5,084 nucleotides of DNA from Bacteroidota bacterium (GTDB lineage Bacteria; Bacteroidota; Kryptoniia; Kryptoniales; JAKASW01): positions 1 through 5,084 of the forward strand of contig JAJYOS010000529.1 of NCBI GenBank assembly GCA_021796055.1. Reading direction: 5' to 3'. The position numbers were made by a program, and so were the translations under genes. A model generated the notes under the pieces. That model was not told the DNA's origin. It searched no databases and saw nothing but the letters and a program-made list of their open reading frames with translations. How positions within the stretch are numbered: position 1 is the first letter of the stretch; each line of letters opens with the position of its first letter. This document shows, piece by piece, positions 1 to 5,084 of this stretch.

Positions 1-653
1 TCGGCTTCAATGACGAATTGAACGAATATGAAACCGCGTTCGGAATGAGATACGCCCCGCCGCCAAAGGACGAGGGAACACTTCTTGTTCTCATATACTC
101 CGGAAAAGGGCCGGTGAAGGAAGAAGTCAAACTGAAGGTCTCGATAATGGACAAAGACGGGACTATCCACACGTTTGTCGCGGCCGTTCCGAAATTCCGC
201 TCCCGCCAGGGATGGGTTCGTTCGTATCGCATTGATCTGAGGGGCGATGGAGTGTCGGAGGACAAAACCTCCGAGCTTGGGGAAAATGTAGATGCCATCG
301 CTGCCAGGAATCTTGACGAACGCATCGCCATGGTCTATTTGAAGACTGCCGGCAGGGCGCTCTTGAAATTCCTCGCGGCAGAGAAGGCGAAAAAGGAGAT
401 GAAGAAAGACGATTCGCCGCTTGCGAATTTCCTGACGAGCGTAGCGCTGGACGCGGCCTACGATGCTTCTGAGAAGGCGGACATCCGTACGTGGAGAACT
501 CTGCCGCATGATATTCAGCTGGCGCGGCTGCAACTGCCCGAGGGCAGCTATACGTTTTCCGTCTTGGACGAATCGTCCCAGCCCGTAGACAGCAGGACTG
601 TAACGATTAAACCCGGCTCGGTCTCCGTGGAGATTGTGCCGGATGTAAAATGA
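1..653 (+). CDS. COG3014-type envelope protein, C-terminal part (5' end cut by window)
   Basis: Only the last 216 codons are visible. The frame is open to the first base, with GFNDEL lying ahead of the TTG at position 18, so that TTG is not the real start. The visible part begins with a segment in which GTLLVLIYSGKGPVKEE (visible residues about 25-41) gives a beta strand followed by a conserved turn. A helical, Lys/Ala-rich middle follows (about 100-160), then the block TWRTLPHDIQLARL (about 163-176), and a C-terminal beta-rich tail beginning PEGSYTFSV. From memory, the 'GxxPxKEE' and 'WRTLPxxIxxARxxLPxGxY' blocks mark COG3014 proteins, whose missing N-terminal half usually carries a signal peptide and TPR-like helices. 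The function of that family is not established; an envelope or periplasmic location is inferred. It is followed after 12 bases by an LPP20-family gene, which suggests co-transcription and a shared role. Family assignment is moderately sure; biochemical role unknown. Confidence 0.72.
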   Translation, partial: GFNDELNEYETAFGMRYAPPPKDEGTLLVLIYSGKGPVKEEVKLKVSIMDKDGTIHTFVAAVPKFRSRQGWVRSYRIDLRGDGVSEDKTSELGENVDAIAARNLDERIAMVYLKTAGRALLKFLAAEKAKKEMKKDDSPLANFLTSVALDAAYDASEKADIRTWRTLPHDIQLARLQLPEGSYTFSVLDESSQPVDSRTVTIKPGSVSVEIVPDVK

Positions 654-658
654 GGTGA
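652..658 (+). promoter_or_regulatory. Strong Shine-Dalgarno site for the LPP20-family gene
   Basis: GAGGTGA is a seven-base match to the anti-Shine-Dalgarno end of 16S rRNA. It overlaps the TGA stop (651-653) of the preceding gene and sits 7 bases before the ATG at 666. The placement fixes that start and suggests translational coupling of the two genes. Confidence 0.8.
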
Positions 659-665
659 ACGCATC

Positions 666-1682
666 ATGAGAAGTGCGCTTTCATTGGCGGTTTTGTTCTG
701 GCTCAACGCGTTTGTCTTCGCACAGGAGCCGGATTGGGTGCGGGGTAAAAGCCGGGAATATGCGGATGAATTTTACATGGTGGGAGTCGGGAGCGGCGAC
801 ACCAGGCAAGCGGCTGAGAACCAGGCACGCGCTCATATCGCGGAAGTATTCAGTGTGAATATCAAGGCCGATCTTTCTGTCAACAAGTCGGAGACGCTGA
901 AGAATTCACAGGGGAGTACAACCGTGGAATCCAGGGAGGTCACTAGGTCGGCGATAAATATGGGACTCAGGAAGACGCTGGAGGGCACCGAGATTGCAGC
1001 AGTCTGGCAGAACCCGAAGGACGCGACGTTCTATGCTCTGGCCGTGCTCGACCGCGAAAAGGCAGCGGTGAAGTTCGCGGAGCGAATTCATGAACTTGAC
1101 GTCGAGATCGAGAGGCTCAGATCGAAGACCGACTCCGCCGCGACTAAGATAGATAAATTGAAATTGTTGCTGCTCAGGAATTCGCTGCTCTCGGACAGGA
1201 ATGAGCTCAACTCCGATCTAAGAATCGTGTCTGCGGCAGGGAAGGGCATCGAGCCTCCCTACTCATACGAAAGAGAGAAATCAGAAATCCTCGGTTTTCT
1301 TCAGAATGATTTTGTGATCGGCATCATCGGCGAGGGACCCGGCTCTGACGAGATGGCGCAGACCGTCACGGATCTCTTTACAGGGAAGGGGTTTACGGTG
1401 CAACGCGCGCCCGGAAAAACCGCCGATCTGGTCGTCAGGATCTCCACCAGCATGCAGTCGTCGGCTGAACCCGTTGATGATTGGTATTACTGCGGGTGGC
1501 ATCTGGAGCTGAACGCGAGTGAGGCCGCCAGTGGAGACGTGATTTTCAGTTCGTCTGAAAGTGGTAAGTCGGGCCAGCTCTCCGAGGGTAGATCAAGAAG
1601 ACGCGCGGTTTTCGATATGAAAAAGAAAGTTGGTTCGCTCGCAGGGAAGATACTAAATAAACTTGCTGGTGCCGGGAAGTGA
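666..1682 (+). CDS. Secreted LPP20-family protein with C-terminal envelope domain
   Basis: 338 residues. Residues 1-19 form a signal peptide (Arg2, then a hydrophobic stretch) with a likely signal peptidase I site after VFA19. There is no lipobox cysteine, so it should be soluble in the periplasm rather than lipid-anchored as many LPP20 proteins are. Residues 22 to about 130 match the LPP20 fold: PDWVRG at 22-27, YMVGVGSG at 37-44, then the Ala-rich helix DTRQAAENQARAHIAEVF and a strand ending FYALAVLDR (122-130). Residues about 131-187 are charged and Leu-rich and likely coiled coil. Residues about 215-338 form a second alpha/beta domain, including DLVVRIS (254-260), an aromatic WYYCGWHLEL strand with the only cysteine (C276), and a basic amphipathic C-terminal helix. 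The ATG at 666 is supported by the upstream ribosome site and the signal peptide. It lies 12 bases after the COG3014-type gene. Molecular function unknown; related proteins are linked to outer-membrane or flagellar-envelope assembly in some bacteria. Confidence 0.82.
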   Translation: MRSALSLAVLFWLNAFVFAQEPDWVRGKSREYADEFYMVGVGSGDTRQAAENQARAHIAEVFSVNIKADLSVNKSETLKNSQGSTTVESREVTRSAINMGLRKTLEGTEIAAVWQNPKDATFYALAVLDREKAAVKFAERIHELDVEIERLRSKTDSAATKIDKLKLLLLRNSLLSDRNELNSDLRIVSAAGKGIEPPYSYEREKSEILGFLQNDFVIGIIGEGPGSDEMAQTVTDLFTGKGFTVQRAPGKTADLVVRISTSMQSSAEPVDDWYYCGWHLELNASEAASGDVIFSSSESGKSGQLSEGRSRRRAVFDMKKKVGSLAGKILNKLAGAGK

Positions 1683-1994
1683 TTCAAACTCTAACTCCTC
1701 AGCCGATTTTTCCCGTTTGATCTGTCTGTCGGATTCTCACTCGGCGTGTGTTCCACATGCCGTTCATCGATAATGTAATCAGCTCTCGTACGACGAAAGC
1801 GAGTATGGCAGTTTTGTGGGGGAGTCTCATCAGTCGTGCCCAAAATCGCCTCGAGGTGCTATTGTCGCTTAGTTTCTTCGGGTGGATTCATTGTCTTAAA
1901 TCTGAGTGAAAATAGACGGACCGGTTTTTATGCGGTGTTCGAAAAACTCAGAAACAAGAGAACGGCTCAAACCGACTGATGGAGAGAGACAGCA

Positions 1995-2057
1995 ATGAGG
2001 CTCATAAGTTTCGGAAGCTCATACTGGATGGAGGGGCTTGTTCACCTTAGCGGGTAG
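1995..2057 (+). CDS. Possible 20-codon small ORF (speculative)
   Basis: ATG at 1995 opens a 20-codon frame (MRLISFGSSYWMEGLVHLSG) ending in TAG at 2055-2057. GGAGAGAG at 1981-1988 lies 6 bases before it and is a fair ribosome site, which is the only positive evidence. The peptide is not recognised and has no hydrophobic stretch long enough to be a clear membrane peptide. A frame this short with a purine-rich upstream stretch is expected by chance, so this is a low-confidence candidate recorded because the surrounding region is otherwise empty. Confidence 0.12.
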   Translation: MRLISFGSSYWMEGLVHLSG

Positions 2058-2070
2058 TTATTAAGCTTCC

Positions 2071-2084
2071 TTGAGACTCCTCAA
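2071..2084. repeat. Small inverted repeat (5-bp stem, 4-base loop)
   Basis: TTGAG (2071-2075) and CTCAA (2080-2084) pair perfectly around the loop ACTC. The stem is short, only 2 of 5 pairs are G-C, and no T-run follows on either strand. It is therefore not a convincing terminator and may be chance or part of a small RNA fold. Confidence 0.2.
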
Positions 2085-2228
2085 CCTGACGTTTCCCGCG
2101 GCCCGGCAGATAATCCGATTTCTTTTTGCCCGAAGGTCTCTTTATGAAATAGCTGCGTCAGGGATTATTTATTCTCATGACTCAAAATAGTTCCTTCAGA
2201 GAAAACATTTTCCGCCTACCGGTATTTT

Positions 2229-2272
2229 TATAAGAAATGAAACGTTCGAAAGGCGAATTTTTGTTACATTAG
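2229..2272 (+). promoter_or_regulatory. Probable promoter area for rpiB/tal-pgi
   Basis: This AT-rich stretch upstream of rpiB offers two candidate -10 elements: TATAAG at 2229-2234 (five of six sigma-70 consensus positions) and TACATT at 2265-2270. The latter also reads TACATTAG, which fits five of the six fixed positions of the Bacteroidota -7 box TAnnTTTG. Neither has a good -35 or -33 element at standard spacing; the nearest to the second is TTCGAA at 2245-2250, 14 bases away. A start near 2275-2280 would give a leader of about 50-60 bases. The location is reasonable from composition and context; the exact boxes are uncertain. Confidence 0.3.
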
Positions 2273-2277
2273 TAGGT

Positions 2278-2296
2278 TGCGCCATGAAATAGCGCA
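2278..2296 (+). promoter_or_regulatory. Small leader hairpin or dyad upstream of rpiB
   Basis: TGCGC (2278-2282) pairs perfectly with GCGCA (2292-2296) around a 9-base loop that contains ATGAAATA. Four of the five pairs are G-C. It lies just after the candidate -10 element and 35 bases before the rpiB start, where a repressor dyad or a 5'-end stabilising hairpin could sit. No T-run follows, so it is not a terminator. A 5-bp stem can easily arise by chance. Confidence 0.25.
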
Positions 2297-2318
2297 CTGA
2301 AATACCGAGATATTCAAT

Positions 2319-2324
2319 GAGGAG
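2319..2324 (+). promoter_or_regulatory. Shine-Dalgarno site deciding the rpiB start
   Basis: GAGGAG lies 7 bases before the ATG at 2332. An alternative in-frame ATG at 2317 overlaps this site and has no comparable signal of its own. Starting at 2332 gives MRIGIACDHGG, which matches the usual RpiB N-terminus, so 2332 is preferred. Confidence 0.82.
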
Positions 2325-2331
2325 AGCGTCA

Positions 2332-2790
2332 ATGCGGATCGGTATCGCCTGCGATCACGGCGGATTTGATCTGAAACAGGAAATAATCGCCCGGCTGAGA
2401 AGGCTGAACCATGAGTTGTCTGATTATGGAGCCGGGACACTTGACACGGGCGACGATTACCCCGATTATGTTGTCCCACTTGCCAGGGCCGTTTCATCCG
2501 GAGAAGTGGATCGGGGGATTGCGATATGCGGCAGCGGCGTAGGCGCGTCGGTTGCCGTCAACAAAATCAAAGGAGTTCGAGGGGCATTGATACATGACTG
2601 CTTCTCGGCGCATCAGGGAGTAGAAGACGACAACATCAATGTAATCTGTCTCGGGGGAAGGATCGTGGGTAACGAGCTGGCCTGGGAAATCGTAGAGAAA
2701 TTCTTGAGCGCCTCTTTCAGCGGAGCCGAGAGGCATCGGCGGCGTCTTGCAAAGGTGGCGACATTAGAGGACAAGGAGAACTATAAATGA
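2332..2790 (+). CDS. rpiB: Ribose-5-phosphate isomerase B (RpiB/LacAB family)
   Basis: 152 residues, the usual RpiB length (E. coli 149). It interconverts ribulose-5-phosphate and ribose-5-phosphate in the cytoplasm, in the non-oxidative pentose phosphate pathway. Visible family marks are the N-terminal strand and substrate motif CDHGG (7-11), DDYPDY (41-46) with Tyr43, the catalytic cysteine in GIAICGSGVG (Cys66, same number as E. coli), the NKIKGVRGAL block (77-86), NINVICLGGRIVG (101-113), and the C-terminal phosphate-binding RHRRR (134-138). The residue aligned with E. coli catalytic His99 is Asp99, in the segment SAHQGVEDDNIN; His94 lies nearby. That segment resembles an RpiB subfamily reading SAHQGVEHDD, so the enzyme is probably real but may use a modified ring-opening step. 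Some LacAB/RpiB relatives act on other sugar phosphates such as allose-6-P, so specificity is inferred from the neighbour. Its TGA stop overlaps the next start (ATGA), marking an operon with tal-pgi. Confidence 0.93.
   Translation: MRIGIACDHGGFDLKQEIIARLRRLNHELSDYGAGTLDTGDDYPDYVVPLARAVSSGEVDRGIAICGSGVGASVAVNKIKGVRGALIHDCFSAHQGVEDDNINVICLGGRIVGNELAWEIVEKFLSASFSGAERHRRRLAKVATLEDKENYK
2773..2779 (+). promoter_or_regulatory. Shine-Dalgarno site for tal-pgi inside the rpiB 3' end
   Basis: AAGGAGA lies within the last codons of rpiB, 7 bases before the ATG at 2787. With the ATGA stop/start overlap (2787-2790) it supports both the chosen start and translational coupling to rpiB. Confidence 0.82.
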
Positions 2791-5084
2791 AAACTAATCC
2801 CTTATTGGGTGTTGAAAAACTGGGCCAGAGCATTTGGATGGATTTCATCCGGAGAGACATGCTTGTCTCCGGCCAGCTCGCGAAAGAGATAAATGACGAC
2901 GGCATATCAGGAGTTACTTCCAACCCTTCAATATTTGAAAAGGCAATTGCCGGCAGCCACGACTATGATGAATCCGTGCGCGCTCTGGCTCTCGAAGGCA
3001 GAAGCGTAGAAGAAATCTACCGCTCTTTGACTGTCGAAGATATCACGAAGGCGGCCGACATCTTTATGCCCGTTTACGAGAAGACCAAAGGATCTGACGG
3101 GTATGTGAGTCTGGAAGTATCTCCGAGGCTCGCCCACGATAGCAAGGGCACGATTGCGGAAGCGCGCGAGTTATGGGAAGCCGTTCGACGGCCAAACCTA
3201 TATATAAAAGTCCCGGCAACCGTTGAAGGGGTGGATGCGATTCGCCAGCTTATAAGCGAAGGGATAAATGTCAATGTGACTCTTCTCTTCGGCTTGCCGC
3301 GATACCGCGAGGTTGTGGAAGCGTATCTGGCCGGACTCGAGGCGCGAGTTGGAAAGGGGCTTGGAATCGAAGGTGTTTCTTCCGTCGCAAGCTTTTTCCT
3401 GAGCAGGATCGACTCGGTCGTGGATAAGGGCTTCGAGGAGAAGATTTTTAAACAGCGACCGGACACGGCGGAAGCGGTCCGCGCGCGCGGACAAGTCGCG
3501 ATCGCGAGCGCGAAGATCGCGTATGGAATCTGGGGCGAAGTTTTCGGGAACGAGCGCTTTAGGAAACTCGCCTCAAAAGGCGCGCGGAAACAGCGGCTCC
3601 TCTGGGCAAGCACTAGTACCAAGAACCCGGCGTATTCCGATGTCAAATATGTCGAGGCACTGATCGGGCCGGAAACAGTGAACACGCTTCCCCTCGAGAC
3701 GCTTAACGCGTACCGTGATCATGGGGATCCCTCGGCGAGACTGGAGATCGATATCGATAGCGCCCGGAGAGTGCTGGAGCATCTTCCTTTGCTTGAAGTC
3801 GATATAGACTCTGTCACTCAGCAGCTCGAGGACGAAGGAGTGAGGAAATTCGCGGAGGCGTACGATACACTGCTCAAGGCGCTCGCCGATAAACGCGAAG
3901 CCGCGCTTCATGAACCCGTAGATTCGCAAAAATTTTCGCTCGGAAAACTGGAGAAAGATCTCAAAAACCGGCTTAACGTGCTCGATAAGGAGAATTTCGC
4001 TGAAAGGCTCTGGCGAAAAGACACGACGCTTTGGAAAAAGGATGAAGTGAGCAGGAAGATTATCCGGAACTCCCTCGGCTGGCTCCATGTCGCCGAAAAG
4101 ATGGAGGATACGGCGGATGACCTGATGGCGTTCGTCGCCGGGATAAGAGAAGCGGGTTTCAAGCACGTCGTTCATATGGGTATGGGCGGGAGCAGCCTCG
4201 CTCCGCTGGTTTTGCAGGAATCGTTCGGCGTGCCGGATGGAGGTATACCGCTGACAGTTCTCGACACGACGGATCCAGCCACAATTCTGAAGATTGAAAA
4301 TGAGGTCCCGCTCGCGGACACTCTATTCATAGTCGCGAGCAAATCGGGGACGACTGCGGAACCTAACGCTTTTGCCGATTACTTCTTTGACAAAGTGAAG
4401 ACTCTGAAGGGAGTCTATGCCGGCGGCAACTTCGTCGCCATCACGGATCCGGGCTCCAAGCTTATCGATGTCGCCAGAGAGAGACAATACAGGCACACTT
4501 TTTTGAACTTCGCCGATATAGGCGGACGGTATTCGGCCCTGTCTTACTTCGGTCTTGTCCCCGCCGCGCTTTTTGGTTTGAATGTGAGTGAGCTCCTTGC
4601 GAGGGCTCTCCGGATGGCCCACGCCTGCGATTCGTGCGTTCCGATCGAGAAGAACCCCGGCCTCTCCCTCGGCGCCGCCATGGGAGAACTGGCCTTGAAG
4701 GGCAAAGACAAAATCACTTTCATCGTTTCAAAGAAGGTGCGGACTCTCGGATTGTGGCTCGAGCAGCTTATCGCCGAAAGTACGGGCAAAGAGGGAAAAG
4801 GAATTCTTCCTGTGAGCGATGAGCCGGTTCTTAACCCCGAAGACTACGGCAAGGATAGGTTCTTCGTTTACATACGAGTGAAGGACGATGTGGACACGGA
4901 ACTGGAAAATCGTGTCCGGAAACTGAGCGAGGCGGGGCATCCGATAGTCACGATCGAGATGGCTGATTTGTACGACCTCGGACAGGAATTCTTCAGATGG
5001 GAGATCGCCACTGCCATTGCAGGCGCGATAATCGGAATCAACGCCTTCGACCAGCCTAACGTGCAGGAGAGCAAGGACAACACC
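2787..5084 (+). CDS. tal-pgi: Bifunctional transaldolase/phosphoglucose isomerase (3' end cut by window)
   Basis: 766 codons are visible without a stop. Such fusions are usually about 930-950 residues, so roughly 170-180 are missing. The transaldolase part (1 to about 370) transfers dihydroxyacetone between sugar phosphates. It shows Asp19 in SIWMDFIRR, GVTSNPSIF (42-50), Glu110, the Schiff-base lysine Lys141 in LYIKVPAT, NVTLLFG from Asn163 with Thr165, Ser202 and Arg207, and WASTSTKNP (273-281); these fit the mycobacterial-type Tal class. The isomerase part (about 383 on) interconverts fructose-6-P and glucose-6-P. It shows GMGGSSLAP (465-473) and SKSGTTAEP (518-526) of the first SIS domain, GGRYSALS (579-586), Glu664 in AESTGK as the likely catalytic base, and FDQPNVQESK (754-763), whose Lys763 aligns with E. 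coli Lys515. Cytoplasmic. It follows rpiB with an ATGA overlap, so pentose phosphate carbon can be channelled to hexose phosphates. The start is set by the ribosome site and family N-terminus. Confidence 0.95.
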   Translation, partial: MKTNPLLGVEKLGQSIWMDFIRRDMLVSGQLAKEINDDGISGVTSNPSIFEKAIAGSHDYDESVRALALEGRSVEEIYRSLTVEDITKAADIFMPVYEKTKGSDGYVSLEVSPRLAHDSKGTIAEARELWEAVRRPNLYIKVPATVEGVDAIRQLISEGINVNVTLLFGLPRYREVVEAYLAGLEARVGKGLGIEGVSSVASFFLSRIDSVVDKGFEEKIFKQRPDTAEAVRARGQVAIASAKIAYGIWGEVFGNERFRKLASKGARKQRLLWASTSTKNPAYSDVKYVEALIGPETVNTLPLETLNAYRDHGDPSARLEIDIDSARRVLEHLPLLEVDIDSVTQQLEDEGVRKFAEAYDTLLKALADKREAALHEPVDSQKFSLGKLEKDLKNRLNVLDKENFAERLWRKDTTLWKKDEVSRKIIRNSLGWLHVAEKMEDTADDLMAFVAGIREAGFKHVVHMGMGGSSLAPLVLQESFGVPDGGIPLTVLDTTDPATILKIENEVPLADTLFIVASKSGTTAEPNAFADYFFDKVKTLKGVYAGGNFVAITDPGSKLIDVARERQYRHTFLNFADIGGRYSALSYFGLVPAALFGLNVSELLARALRMAHACDSCVPIEKNPGLSLGAAMGELALKGKDKITFIVSKKVRTLGLWLEQLIAESTGKEGKGILPVSDEPVLNPEDYGKDRFFVYIRVKDDVDTELENRVRKLSEAGHPIVTIEMADLYDLGQEFFRWEIATAIAGAIIGINAFDQPNVQESKDNT

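Larger units (their letters stand above)
1683..2331. other. Long intergenic region without a convincing gene
   Basis: About 650 bases separate the LPP20-family gene from rpiB. I see no long open frame with coding character, no tRNA or rRNA, no insertion-sequence ends, and no GC-rich hairpin followed by a T-run after 1682. The T5 run at 1707-1711 lacks a stem in front of it. The stretch 2161-2280 is AT-rich (41 G/C of 120), unlike the neighbouring genes, and is the natural place for the rpiB promoter. Between about 1780 and 1976 one + frame stays open (GTG possible at 1836, stop 1977-1979), but its product is unrecognised and its ribosome site is poor. The region could hold a small RNA, decayed coding sequence, or just a long leader; nothing decides between these. 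Confidence 0.6.

Noticed and set aside
18..20. TTG at position 18 as the start of the first gene
   Set aside because: The frame continues upstream to the window edge, there is no ribosome site, and the protein lacks the N-terminal half expected for its family. It is an interior codon of a truncated gene.
1702..1745. Possible terminator after the LPP20-family gene (GCCGA at 1702-1706 with TCGGC at 1741-1745)
   Set aside because: The 5-bp stem encloses a 34-base loop and no T-run follows the right arm. The T5 run lies inside the loop.
1836..1979. 47-codon frame starting at GTG 1836
   Set aside because: The GGGGGAG stretch upstream is too far (about 11 bases), the start is a rare codon, the product is unrecognised, and open frames of this length are expected by chance.
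2317..2319. ATG at 2317 as the rpiB start
   Set aside because: It overlaps the GAGGAG ribosome site that serves the ATG at 2332 and would add five residues ahead of the conserved RpiB N-terminus.
3747..3758. 12-bp palindrome ATCGATATCGAT in tal-pgi
   Set aside because: It is fully explained by the repeated Ile-Asp-Ile-Asp codons at this place in the protein.
3074..4175. Two long minus-strand open frames (about 200 codons each) across the tal-pgi gene
   Set aside because: They lie fully antisense to a confidently recognised enzyme with intact motifs, their translations are low-complexity Ser/Arg/Phe-rich without family features, and they arise from the codon bias of the + strand gene.
4179..4205. 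GMGGSSLAP instead of the common GIGGSSLGP in the isomerase domain
   Set aside because: As far as I recall, this wording is normal for the tal-pgi fusion family and does not remove a catalytic residue.

Overview
The window looks like an ordinary chromosomal segment of a Gram-negative bacterium of moderate GC content. The evidence is a secreted LPP20-family envelope protein, strong Shine-Dalgarno sites, and a fused transaldolase/phosphoglucose isomerase of the kind found in several non-enteric phyla. The source cannot be fixed from the sequence. A Bacteroidota/Ignavibacteria-like or similar environmental lineage is plausible, but that is a guess. All genes lie on the + strand.

Left block (1-1682): two envelope genes in one transcription unit. 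The first, cut by the window start, is the C-terminal part of a COG3014-type protein. The second, 12 bases later, is an LPP20-family protein with an ordinary signal peptide and no lipobox cysteine. They probably act together in the periplasm or at the outer membrane; their molecular job is unknown.

Middle (1683-2331): about 650 bases without a convincing gene and without a clear rho-independent terminator. The last 120 bases before 2280 are AT-rich (41 G/C of 120) and probably carry the promoter of the right block. Small hairpins, two copies of the micro-frame ATGAAATAG, and a 20-codon frame with a ribosome site are recorded as weak observations.

Right block (2332-5084): rpiB (ribose-5-phosphate isomerase B) overlaps by ATGA with a tal-pgi fusion gene that is open to the window end (766 codons, no stop). 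Together they encode three activities of the non-oxidative pentose phosphate pathway and its junction with glycolysis: ribulose-5-P/ribose-5-P isomerisation, transaldol transfer yielding fructose-6-P, and fructose-6-P/glucose-6-P isomerisation. Other pentose phosphate genes (transketolase, gnd, zwf) may follow downstream, but that cannot be seen.

No new defence, mobile or RNA system is evident. The points most worth a second look are the His-to-Asp change at the RpiB position equivalent to catalytic His99, the non-lipidated LPP20 protein, and the unexplained 650-base intergenic region.
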